Source of the DNA: Thiomicrorhabdus sp034722175
GTDB taxonomy: Bacteria > Pseudomonadota > Gammaproteobacteria > Thiomicrospirales > Thiomicrospiraceae
Assembly: GCA_034722175.1 (NCBI GenBank)
Contig: JAYENR010000241.1
Location: 1-26,828, forward strand
Reading direction: 5' to 3'
Length of the DNA: 26,828 bases
The notes under the pieces were generated by a model. It was not told the origin of the DNA. It searched no databases and saw nothing but the letters and a program-made list of their open reading frames with translations. The translations under genes and the position numbers were made by a program. Below are positions 8,601 through 15,005 of this stretch, in pieces; the first letter of the stretch is position 1, and each line of letters begins with the position of its first letter.

Positions 8601-8906
8601 TAAATCTAACGCACAATTAAGGGCTGTTTGCCCTCCCATTGTTGGCAAAATGGCATCTGGACGCTCTTTAGCAATAATCGTTTCTACGGTCTGCCACTCA
8701 ATTGGTTCAATGTAAGTGGCATCTGCCATCTCTGGATCAGTCATGATGGTAGCAGGGTTAGAGTTGACTAGAATTACACGGTAACCCTCTTCTTTAAGCG
8801 CTTTACACGCCTGAACTCCAGAGTAGTCGAATTCACATGCTTGACCGATAATAATAGGGCCAGCACCAATGAGCATAATACTTTTTATATCACTTCTTTT
8901 TGGCAT
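5691..8906 (-). CDS. carB: carbamoyl-phosphate synthase large subunit
   Basis: This protein is 1071 residues, the normal CarB length. It makes carbamoyl phosphate from bicarbonate, ammonia delivered from CarA, and two ATP, for pyrimidine and arginine synthesis. The two homologous ATP-grasp halves are visible: each starts with an I-G-A-G-P-I-I-I-G-Q- or G-G-G-P-N-R-I-G-Q-type loop, and each has an E-x-N-P-R-x-S-R motif (M-N-P-R-V-S-R-S in the first half, V-N-P-R-A-S-R-T in the second). The C-terminal MGS-like allosteric domain (T-R-G-T-A-T and N-T-S-D-G-S) is complete. It starts 12 bp after carA with an AGGAA ribosome site, forming a carAB operon. Confidence 0.98.
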   Translation of the reverse strand: MPKRSDIKSIMLIGAGPIIIGQACEFDYSGVQACKALKEEGYRVILVNSNPATIMTDPEMADATYIEPIEWQTVETIIAKERPDAILPTMGGQTALNCALDLDAKGVLEKYNVELIGAKADAIDKAENRDRFRQAMTKIGLDMPRSDVAHNMEEAWKIQSEVGFPTVIRPSFTLGGSGGGIAYNKDEFEQICKFGLDLSPTKELLIEESIEGWKEYEMEVVRDTNDNCIIICSIENLDPMGVHTGDSITVAPAQTLTDKEYQIMRNASIEVLREIGVETGGSNVQFSIHPETGRMIIIEMNPRVSRSSALASKATGFPIAKIAAKLAVGYTLDELSNDITNGATPASFEPTIDYVVTKVPRFTFEKFPQAQNRLSTQMKSVGEVMAMGRNFQESIQKALRGLETDKSGFDEVMPLATMAEKDIKDKLRQELRNPGADRLWYVADAFRAGWDLEAVFDSSKIDLWFLSQIKELIDIEDDVKQRGLDALDETYLRNLKRKGFSDNRLAKLLDTDAAFVRKFRHTLNVRPVFKRVDTCAAEFETSTAYMYSTYDEECEANPTDKEKIMILGGGPNRIGQGIEFDYCCVHAAMAMSEDGYETIMVNCNPETVSTDYDTSDRLYFEPLTLEDVLEIVEVEQPKGVIVQYGGQTPLKLAEDLEVAGVPIVGTSPESIDLAEDRERFQKILNDNGLLQPPNRTASNAGEAAALAKEIGYPLVVRPSYVLGGRGMEIVYDEENLNRYMQAAIDVSNESPVLLDRFLDDAVELDVDAICDGDQVVIGGIMEHIEQAGIHSGDSACSLPPYSISADIQDRIRIQVEKMAMALGVVGLMNTQFAVKGDDIYVLEVNPRASRTVPFVSKAIGHPLAKIAARCMVGQKLAAQGFTSEVAPEHFSVKEAVFPFIKFLGVDPILGPEMKSTGEVMGVGENFPQAYSKAQLAAGTVLPRSGTAFLSVRKADRVQVIDLANQLIAKGFKVIATRGTATSLTEAGVDCETVNKVTEGRPNIVDSIVNEEIALIVNTSDGSTSIQDSSSIRREALMHKTCYTTTIAGAFAMVASMDYLDDQPVTRLQDIH

Positions 8907-8918
8907 TCTAAGTTCCTA

Positions 8919-10052
8919 TTACGCGTTTTTAGCGGTTTTAATATTATCAATAAACTGGTCAAACAAAGGTGCCACATCATGCGGTCCTGGACTTGCTTCT
9001 GGGTGACCTTGGAAACTGAATGCAGACTTATCAGTACGAGAGATACCTTGTAAAGAACCATCAAACAATGACTTATGTGTTGCCTTTAGGTTTGCAGGCA
9101 AAGTTTCACCATCAACGGCAAAACCATGGTTCTGGGAGGTGATCATGACCTTCTTAGAATCCATATTCTGTACAGGGTGGTTGGCGCCGTGGTGACCAAA
9201 CTTCATCTTCACCGTTTTAGCTCCACTAGCTAATGCAAGTAACTGATGACCTAAACAAATACCAAATACAGGCACATCAGCTTCTAATACTTTTTGTATC
9301 GCTTCAATGGCATAATCACACGGCTCTGGATCACCAGGACCATTTGATAAGAAAATACCATCAGGGTTCATAGCCAAGACCTCTTCAGCAGGTGTCTTAG
9401 CAGGCACAACCGTTAATTTACAACCACGGTCTGCAATCATACGCAAGATATTACGTTTAACGCCATAGTCATAGGCAACTACATGAAAGTCATTGTTTTC
9501 GGAACAATCCGAATGGCCTTTACCAAGTTGCCAAGAGCCTTCCGTCCAAACATAGGTTTCTGCTGTGGTTACTTCTTTGGCTAAATCCATGCCTTTCAAA
9601 CCACTGAAGGCTTTTGCTTTAGCAACCGCATCTTCAGCATCAATATTTTCGCCGGCAACAATCACACCCGACTGAGCTCCTTTGTCGCGCAAAATTCTTG
9701 TTAGTTTGCGGGTATCAATGTCTGCAATCGCAACCACACCCTGCTCTTTCAAGTAGTCAGGCAGGGACTTTTCAGCACGGAAATTACTCATCTGAACTGG
9801 GCAGTCTTTTACAACCAATCCTTGAGCCATAATGCGTGGAGACTCTTCATCTTCAGCATTCACCCCAACATTCCCTATATGAGGATAGGTAAGGGTCACA
9901 ATTTGTTTGAAATAGGAAGGATCGGTTAAGATCTCTTGATATCCTGTTAATGAGGTATTAAAGACAACTTCGCCTGTTGCCTCTCCTTCCGCACCTAATG
10001 AAACACCCCAAAATAGAGTTCCGTCTTCTAGAGCTAATAAAGCCTGTGTCAT
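8919..10052 (-). CDS. carA: carbamoyl-phosphate synthase small (glutaminase) subunit
   Basis: This 377-residue protein is of normal CarA length. It hydrolyses glutamine and passes ammonia to CarB. The class I amidotransferase triad is present: Cys266 in G-I-C-L-G-H-Q, and His350 and Glu352 in Q-G-H-P-E-A-S-P-G-P-H-D. The N-terminal CPSase small-chain domain (F-N-T-S-L-T-G-Y-Q-E) is intact. It is the first gene of carAB. The leader is about 170 nt and contains a strong terminator hairpin, so attenuation is possible. In this window the plus-strand GGDEF/ScsD-like/PilZ block separates it from dapB. Confidence 0.98.
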   Translation of the reverse strand: MTQALLALEDGTLFWGVSLGAEGEATGEVVFNTSLTGYQEILTDPSYFKQIVTLTYPHIGNVGVNAEDEESPRIMAQGLVVKDCPVQMSNFRAEKSLPDYLKEQGVVAIADIDTRKLTRILRDKGAQSGVIVAGENIDAEDAVAKAKAFSGLKGMDLAKEVTTAETYVWTEGSWQLGKGHSDCSENNDFHVVAYDYGVKRNILRMIADRGCKLTVVPAKTPAEEVLAMNPDGIFLSNGPGDPEPCDYAIEAIQKVLEADVPVFGICLGHQLLALASGAKTVKMKFGHHGANHPVQNMDSKKVMITSQNHGFAVDGETLPANLKATHKSLFDGSLQGISRTDKSAFSFQGHPEASPGPHDVAPLFDQFIDNIKTAKNA

Positions 10053-10106
10053 CGTTTTTGTCCGCCAACCTTAAACGCATTTAACTAAAAATTAAACGTT
10101 ATATAC

Positions 10107-10150
10107 AAAAAAACGGAGCCAGTCCCAGCTGGGACTCACTCCGCTTTTTT
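10107..10150 (-). terminator. terminator-like hairpin (candidate attenuator) in the carAB leader
   Basis: CGGAG (10114-10118) and AGTCCC (10121-10126) pair with GGGACT (10131-10136) and CTCCG (10139-10143), with a small internal loop and a tight AGCT apex. Seven U follow on the minus-strand RNA. It lies about 80 nt after the predicted carA start point and 55 nt before the carA ATG. It also has a T-run on the plus strand, but no plus-strand gene ends there. Confidence 0.75.
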
Positions 10151-10194
10151 CACTTAGTAAATGATACTTTTTTTCACGTTCACCACTAGTATAT

Positions 10195-10226
10195 GCCTAA
10201 TATTCAGTCATAAAAATAAATTAGGC
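10195..10226 (-). promoter_or_regulatory. 5' hairpin of the carAB leader RNA
   Basis: GCCTAAT (10195-10201) is exactly complementary to ATTAGGC (10220-10226). The stem would form at the very 5' end of the carAB transcript, just ahead of the terminator-like hairpin. A four-codon reading frame (M-T-E-Y) lies in its loop. Any regulatory function is an inference. Confidence 0.4.
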
Positions 10227-10228
10227 GG

Positions 10229-10257
10229 ATTGTACTCGATTTATGACTTCCTGTCTA
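10229..10257 (-). promoter_or_regulatory. sigma-70 promoter of carAB
   Basis: On the minus strand TAGACA (10257-10252) and TACAAT (10234-10229) each match the consensus at five of six positions and are separated by 17 bp. The predicted transcription start is near 10222. Confidence 0.7.
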
Positions 10258-10544
10258 TATTCAATAGCCTCTTGAAGAGGGCTTTTTAATTAATTAAAGA
10301 TGCAACTGAACAGGCCTGTTAAATTTTACGTACTTGTAAAACAAAGCAGGCTTAAAATAACGATGGCCTCAATAAATTAACCCTGCATAACCACCACGTC
10401 TAACTATCAAAATTATATAAAAATTTTATCAAGCACTAAAAATTCAAATGTAAAAATACCTAGTAATCTACTAAGAAATTATTATAATCCTATAAATAGA
10501 TTTTTTTACCCTATCCCTATTCATATAAATATAAGAAAAAAATT
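10258..10544. other. AT-rich intergenic region between carA and the GGDEF gene
   Basis: The full divergent gap is 10053-10544 (492 bp). Besides the carAB promoter and leader it holds an AGCCTC/GAGGGCT hairpin followed by TTTTT (10266-10287, plus orientation, with no plus-strand gene to terminate), one isolated palindrome copy at 10311-10318, and a TATAAT at 10483-10488 that is the likely -10 box of the GGDEF gene, without a convincing -35. I see no small gene or RNA gene in it. Confidence 0.5.
10311..10318. repeat. iterated palindrome CAGGCCTG (intergenic)
   Basis: Exact core in context GAACAGGCCTGTTAA, isolated in the carA/GGDEF intergenic region. Confidence 0.8.
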
Positions 10545-11585
10545 ATGATCAAGATTCAGGATACTCCGCAACAGGCACGTGAAATTTACTCAAAAATTGA
10601 TGCTATTTTTAGCAATCACAATATTACCCCTCTACCCGTTAACTATTTAGTGTGGTATCACTACTTCAAGGGTGACCATCACGCACTTAACACCGAAATG
10701 ACCTCCATTCTTAAAAACCCAGGACAATTTACTGATCGTCTTGGCCTGCGTTTGTATGAACAGTTTTTAGAGCAAGAAGAGATGGAAGCTGAAAATAAGT
10801 ACGACTTTGCGGTTAGACAGTTTGTGGACGACATCATTCAGAAATTGGGTGACTGGACCGATAACCTAGAACACCACTCTGAACAAATGGGCGCCTGTGC
10901 TATAAAACTAAAAAATTCTGAATCCAACTCTAAAGACTTAGAAGACATTGCCAACTACATTGCACAAACTGCAATTACCATGCAAAACAGCACCAATAAA
11001 ATACGGGAAGAGGTTCAAAGCAACTCTGATGAAGTCAACACGCTTCGTCAACAACTTAATGAAGCTAAAGCAGAAGCCTTAAAAGACGAACTGACTCAAA
11101 TAGGCAATCGTAAGGCCTTTAACTCATGCCTAATGGATTTAACCATTGAACATAAATCCAAACCCCACTCTTTATGCTTAATCATGACCGATATCGATCA
11201 TTTTAAAAACTTTAATGACACCTACGGTCATCCAGTCGGTGATAGTGTTTTACGGTACTTTTCAAGCATTATGCGCAAATCCAGTCCTGAAAACGAAGTG
11301 TTATGCCGATACGGTGGGGAAGAGTTTGCGATCATTATTAAAGACTGCTCTATTGAAGAAGCCGCTAAACGAGCCGAACATATTCGAGCACAAATTGAAG
11401 CCGCTCGCTTAACACTTAAAAATACTGACGAGCCAATTAGTACTATCACCGCCTCTTTTGGTATTTCGCACTTCAAAGGCTCTCAAGATAATCTAGAAGA
11501 CTTTATAGAACGTGCTGATCAAAGCTTATATAAAGCTAAGCAGTCAGGACGCAATCAAGTTATTCACGAACTAATGTCTGCCTAA
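10545..11585 (+). CDS. diguanylate cyclase (GGDEF domain)
   Basis: This 346-residue cytosolic protein makes c-di-GMP from two GTP. The N-terminal part (about 1-175) is helical, with no membrane segment, and ends in a coiled-coil linker. The GGDEF domain begins at D-E-L-T-Q-I-G-N-R (181-189), has the metal-binding D-I-D-H-F-K-N-F-N-D-T-Y-G-H and an intact active site G-G-E-E-F at 257-261. The inhibitory I-site is missing: the RxxD position (248-251) reads P-E-N-E, so product feedback inhibition is probably lost. The start at 10545 has no clear Shine-Dalgarno. It is followed by a ScsD-like and a PilZ gene on the same strand. Confidence 0.9.
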   Translation: MIKIQDTPQQAREIYSKIDAIFSNHNITPLPVNYLVWYHYFKGDHHALNTEMTSILKNPGQFTDRLGLRLYEQFLEQEEMEAENKYDFAVRQFVDDIIQKLGDWTDNLEHHSEQMGACAIKLKNSESNSKDLEDIANYIAQTAITMQNSTNKIREEVQSNSDEVNTLRQQLNEAKAEALKDELTQIGNRKAFNSCLMDLTIEHKSKPHSLCLIMTDIDHFKNFNDTYGHPVGDSVLRYFSSIMRKSSPENEVLCRYGGEEFAIIIKDCSIEEAAKRAEHIRAQIEAARLTLKNTDEPISTITASFGISHFKGSQDNLEDFIERADQSLYKAKQSGRNQVIHELMSA

Positions 11586-11595
11586 CCTACTTTTT

Positions 11596-11623
11596 AGAGT
11601 CAACAACCCCAACTGACTCTTTT
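11596..11623 (+). terminator. possible weak terminator after the GGDEF gene
   Basis: AGAGTCA (11596-11602) pairs with TGACTCT (11614-11620), followed by a short TTTT. The stem is only 7 bp, so termination would be partial. Confidence 0.45.
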
Positions 11624-11681
11624 ACTTGGTGATTTTTTAATTTATGATCAGTTACCTCAATAAACGGACTGACCAAACTTA

Positions 11682-12212
11682 ATGACCGATCCAAACACCT
11701 TTCAAAAACTGCCTTTCTGGAAAACAGACTGGGGGAAAAACGCACTGATCGTTTTAGCGATCATTATTATTTACCCGTTTGTCCATAAACTAATCGTTCA
11801 AGAAGCAGTTAAAGGCCCTGCTCCTAAATTTGAGGCCGTTACCTTACAACAAGAACCTACCAGTCTTGATCAGTTTCAAGGTCAGCCAGTGATCATTCAT
11901 TTCTGGGCAACCTGGTGTCCGATTTGTGAACATGAAAGACCCGATATTGAAAAAATTTCACTAGACTATTCCGTGGTCAACATTGCCATTCAGTCAGGAT
12001 CCGATCAAGAAGTCATCGACTTTGCAGAAAAAAACGGGATGGATCCATCCATTATCGTTAACGATAAAAACAAGTACCTAGAAAACCTCTATTCGGCTCA
12101 CGGTGTGCCTGCTACTTTTCTTGTTGATTCAAAAGGTCAAATTCAATTTGTAAAACGAGGCTACACTACCTACAAAGAGTTGACAGAACAACTTCAAAAA
12201 CTGAAAGATTAA
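11682..12212 (+). CDS. membrane-anchored thioredoxin-like protein (ScsD/TlpA type)
   Basis: This 176-residue protein has one N-terminal membrane segment (about residues 21-36), so the C-terminal domain should face the periplasm. The thioredoxin fold carries W-C-P-I-C with Cys79 and Cys82 and the cis-Pro loop G-V-P-A-T-F. The stretch I-A-I-Q-S-G-S-D and the ending F-V-K-R-G-Y-T-T resemble ScsD-type disulfide oxidoreductases as I recall them, which act in periplasmic thiol or copper-stress chemistry. No ScsB partner is in the window. No clear ribosome site precedes the ATG. It lies between the GGDEF and PilZ genes, with 96 bp and 121 bp gaps. Confidence 0.85.
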   Translation: MTDPNTFQKLPFWKTDWGKNALIVLAIIIIYPFVHKLIVQEAVKGPAPKFEAVTLQQEPTSLDQFQGQPVIIHFWATWCPICEHERPDIEKISLDYSVVNIAIQSGSDQEVIDFAEKNGMDPSIIVNDKNKYLENLYSAHGVPATFLVDSKGQIQFVKRGYTTYKELTEQLQKLKD

Positions 12213-12333
12213 TGGGAAAAAAAATAGTCACTAGATCAGACCTACTTTTTCTTTTAACCTTATTAAAAATAAGCTAATATAAGCGATCAAGGATTTAAGT
12301 CTTTTTAGAGAAAACTTGAAAGGAATCATATAG

Positions 12334-12681
12334 ATGGCACACGAGCAAAGAGAGCACCAAAGGTTCACAACTTATTGCGGTTCCGTTGTTAATATCCATG
12401 GAAAACACGCCTATTCAACCATTACCAATGTTTCTGAAGAAGGCATTGCCTTTATCTGTGCACCAGAACTATTGTGTGGTGATAAGGTAGAAGTCAGCTT
12501 TGATCTTCAACAAGGTACAAAAAAGTCAACCTTTAGTGTCATTGTAGAAATTGTCCGTTGTGTAAAAAATGATTTTGAATACTTTGTCGGCGCAAAAATT
12601 CAGCAGATGACAAATGAATTCCATACCTTTGTGGAACAGACTAAAAATTCATTCCACCAACCTATTCAAGCCAGCCTTTAA
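12334..12681 (+). CDS. PilZ domain protein (c-di-GMP receptor)
   Basis: This 115-residue protein is a single PilZ domain. Both c-di-GMP binding motifs are complete: R-x-x-x-R at residues 6-10 (R-E-H-Q-R) and N-x-S-x-x-G at residues 32-37 (N-V-S-E-E-G). It should therefore bind c-di-GMP; the downstream target is unknown. The start follows an AAAGGA ribosome site. A TAATAT at 12275-12280 with a poor -35 may be its promoter. Proximity to a diguanylate cyclase on the same strand suggests a local signalling pair. It ends at a strong shared terminator facing dapB. Confidence 0.9.
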   Translation: MAHEQREHQRFTTYCGSVVNIHGKHAYSTITNVSEEGIAFICAPELLCGDKVEVSFDLQQGTKKSTFSVIVEIVRCVKNDFEYFVGAKIQQMTNEFHTFVEQTKNSFHQPIQASL

Positions 12682-12693
12682 AAGTAAACACAT

Positions 12694-12720
12694 AAAAAAG
12701 GCGCTCAATTGAGCGCCCTT
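12694..12720. terminator. bidirectional terminator between the PilZ gene and dapB
   Basis: GGCGCTC (12700-12706) and GAGCGCC (12711-12717) form a perfect stem with an AATT loop. Six A precede it, giving U6 after dapB on the minus strand, and a weaker TTCTT tract follows on the plus strand. It serves both convergent genes. Confidence 0.88.
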
Positions 12721-12745
12721 CTTGTTAATAGACAATATTTAAAAC

Positions 12746-13546
12746 CTAACGAAGACTTAATACATCCTGCATATCAAATAATCCTTTGTCTTTTCCTTCA
12801 ATCCAATTACAAGAACGAGCCGCACCATTAGCAAACGTCATACGGCTTGAAGCTTTATGAGTGATTTCAACACGCTCACCTTCAGCGGCAAACAGTACGG
12901 TATGATCACCCACAATATCACCAGCACGTATTGTTGCAAAACCAATCGTTTTTGGATCACGTGCACCGGTAATGCCTTCACGGCCGTAAACTGCACACTC
13001 TTTTAAGTCACGACCTAAAGTATCTGCAACCACTTCCCCCATACGTAATGCCGTACCCGATGGTGCATCAACCTTATGACGGTGATGACCTTCAATCACT
13101 TCAATATCATAACCTTCATCTAATACTTCAGCTGCCTGCTTAAGAAGTTTCAAGCAAAGATTCACGCCCACACTGTAGTTAGCGGCAAAAATAATCGCTA
13201 TACTCTCAGCCGCCTTATCAATCGCAGCTAGACCTGTTTCATCAAAGCCGGTCGTTCCAATCACAATCTTTTTATTATATTTAGTACACACTTCAAGATT
13301 ATGAACGGTGGTGTCCGGTGTCGTAAAGTCAATCAAGACATCAAAATCATTGACGACTGACTCTAAATCACTGACGATGTTGACACCTAATTTACCCACA
13401 CCCGCCAATTCACCGGCATCTGCACCAATTAACGAACTGTCTGGACGCTCAATGGCCGCTGAAACGGTTAAGCCTTCTGTTTGGTTCACCGCATCAATTA
13501 AGTTTTTACCCATACGCCCAGAAGCGCCAATAATTGCAACTCTCAT
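12746..13546 (-). CDS. dapB: 4-hydroxy-tetrahydrodipicolinate reductase
   Basis: This 266-residue protein is of normal DapB length. It reduces the dihydrodipicolinate precursor with NAD(P)H in lysine and diaminopimelate synthesis. The nucleotide loop G-A-S-G-R-M-G is at residues 7-13, and the active-site block E-G-H-H-R-H-K-V-D-A-P-S-G-T is at 152-165 with the catalytic His154/155 and Lys158. It starts 29 bp after dnaJ, on the same strand and with no terminator between, so it is probably read from the heat-shock operon as well as any promoter of its own. It ends at the bidirectional terminator. Confidence 0.97.
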   Translation of the reverse strand: MRVAIIGASGRMGKNLIDAVNQTEGLTVSAAIERPDSSLIGADAGELAGVGKLGVNIVSDLESVVNDFDVLIDFTTPDTTVHNLEVCTKYNKKIVIGTTGFDETGLAAIDKAAESIAIIFAANYSVGVNLCLKLLKQAAEVLDEGYDIEVIEGHHRHKVDAPSGTALRMGEVVADTLGRDLKECAVYGREGITGARDPKTIGFATIRAGDIVGDHTVLFAAEGERVEITHKASSRMTFANGAARSCNWIEGKDKGLFDMQDVLSLR

Positions 13547-13575
13547 AATTTTGATCTCGTTAGTGGTTGGCTAGT

Positions 13576-14745
13576 TTAATTCCAAGGTTCGTTTTTATCT
13601 TTTTTAGACTTCTTATCGTCCTCATCCCCTGTAAAGAAGGATTTAACCGAATCAAAGAAAGAGTGTTCTTTTGGACTGTGCTGTTTATGATGTTTACCCT
13701 TTAAACTTTCATCAAACTCTTGCAATAGCTCTTTTTGACGTGAGGTTAGTTTAACCGGGGTTTCGATATTAACTTGAACCACCAAATCACCGACATAAGA
13801 GGTACGAACTGATTTCACCCCCTTACCTGCCATCTTGAATCGCTGACCAGACTGAGTCCCTGCCGGAATTTTCAGATTCGCTTGTCCACCTAAGGTTGGC
13901 ACTTCAACCGAACCACCTAAAGCGGCCGTTGCAAAACTCAATGGCAGTTCGCAATACAAGGTATTACCATCACGTTCGAAAATAGAGTGGTCTTTTACAC
14001 GAATACGTACATAAAGATCGCCTCGTGGCGCACCTGGCTCCCCTGCTTCACCTTCACCTTGAAGACGAATACGGTCACCATTATCGACACCAGCAGGAAT
14101 CTTAACCGATAGGGTTTTATTACTGTGTGTATAACCTTCACCGTGGCACTCACGACAAGGTGTTTTAATGATTTTACCCTGACCGTGACAAGTTGGACAG
14201 GTGCGATTAACCGCAAAGAACCCTTGCTGCATACGAACCTGACCCGCACCATGACAGGTAGGGCAAGTTTCTACATCTGAACCCGGTTCTGCACCTGTAC
14301 CATCACAAGAGTCACACACATCTTTTGTTGGGATACGAATATCAACCGTGGTGCCGGCAACCGCATCTTCTAAAGAGACTTCCAATTCATACTGAAGATC
14401 TTCACCTGGTTGAGGCCCACGATGTCCTCCAAAGCCACCACCGAACATTTCACTGAAGATGTCACCGAACTGGTCACCAAAACCGCCACCGAAGCCACCG
14501 CCTCCGCCACCATGACCACCTTCTAAACCAGCGTGACCAAATTGATCATAAGTGGCACGTTTTTGCGCATCTGATAACACTTCATAAGCTTCAGAGGCTT
14601 CTTTAAATTTATCTTCTGCTTCTTTATTATCAGGATTACGATCAGGGTGATACTTCATCGCCATCTTACGATATGCTTTTTTGATTTCACCTTCAGAGGC
14701 CGTTTTAGAAACGGATAAAATTTCGTAGTAACAAGTTTTACTCAT
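13576..14745 (-). CDS. dnaJ: chaperone DnaJ (Hsp40)
   Basis: This 389-residue protein is a full type I DnaJ that delivers substrates to DnaK and stimulates its ATPase. It has the J domain with H-P-D at residues 33-35, a Gly/Phe-rich linker (about 75-115), and four zinc-finger repeats of the C-x-x-C-x-G-x-G type (C-D-S-C-D-G-T-G, C-P-T-C-H-G-A-G, C-P-T-C-H-G-Q-G, C-R-E-C-H-G-E-G), followed by the substrate-binding C-terminal domains and a Lys-rich tail. The start has a GAGAG ribosome site. It is separated from dnaK by a 260-bp repeat-bearing gap, which is longer than usual. Confidence 0.98.
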   Translation of the reverse strand: MSKTCYYEILSVSKTASEGEIKKAYRKMAMKYHPDRNPDNKEAEDKFKEASEAYEVLSDAQKRATYDQFGHAGLEGGHGGGGGGFGGGFGDQFGDIFSEMFGGGFGGHRGPQPGEDLQYELEVSLEDAVAGTTVDIRIPTKDVCDSCDGTGAEPGSDVETCPTCHGAGQVRMQQGFFAVNRTCPTCHGQGKIIKTPCRECHGEGYTHSNKTLSVKIPAGVDNGDRIRLQGEGEAGEPGAPRGDLYVRIRVKDHSIFERDGNTLYCELPLSFATAALGGSVEVPTLGGQANLKIPAGTQSGQRFKMAGKGVKSVRTSYVGDLVVQVNIETPVKLTSRQKELLQEFDESLKGKHHKQHSPKEHSFFDSVKSFFTGDEDDKKSKKDKNEPWN

Positions 14746-14796
14746 CGATCTCTCGTATTTTTTAATTCAGTTTAATTAATATCAAAAAACTCTTTT

Positions 14797-14990
14797 AACC
14801 ACGAAGTCACAAAGACACGAAGGGTTTAAAACGTTATTTTCGGATACAAACTAATGCAGAATGTTATCGGGTTTATTTAAGGCCAAAAGTGCCTAGTTAG
14901 AAACAGAAAAGCACGAAGAAGAAAATTTTTGCCGTATTCTAACAGAACACAGCAAAACTTCGTGCCTTCGTGCCTTCGTGCCTTCGTGGT
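14797..14990. repeat. inverted CACGAAG / CCTTCGTG repeat element between dnaK and dnaJ
   Basis: The left arm (14797-14824) reads AACCACGAAG followed by imperfect CACAAAG and CACGAAG units. The right arm (14958-14990) is about four tandem 8-bp units of CCTTCGTG ending in CTTCGTGGT. The arms are complementary and about 130 bp apart; another CACGAAG unit lies near 14912. The interior is AT-rich with no gene. On the dnaK-dnaJ mRNA the arms could pair. Confidence 0.75.
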
Positions 14991-15005
14991 GTTTAACCTT
15001 AAGAA

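Noticed and set aside
5833..9053. Plus-strand open frames of 60-70 codons inside carB and carA
   Set aside because: They are antisense to two clearly conserved genes, with no ribosome sites or recognisable proteins.
10189..10213. Four-codon frame M-T-E-Y in the carA leader as a leader peptide
   Set aside because: It is very short and without a ribosome site; kept only as part of the leader description.
14958..14990. Tandem CCTTCGTG units as a possible CRISPR array
   Set aside because: The units are 8 bp and directly adjacent, with no spacers; this is a simple tandem repeat.
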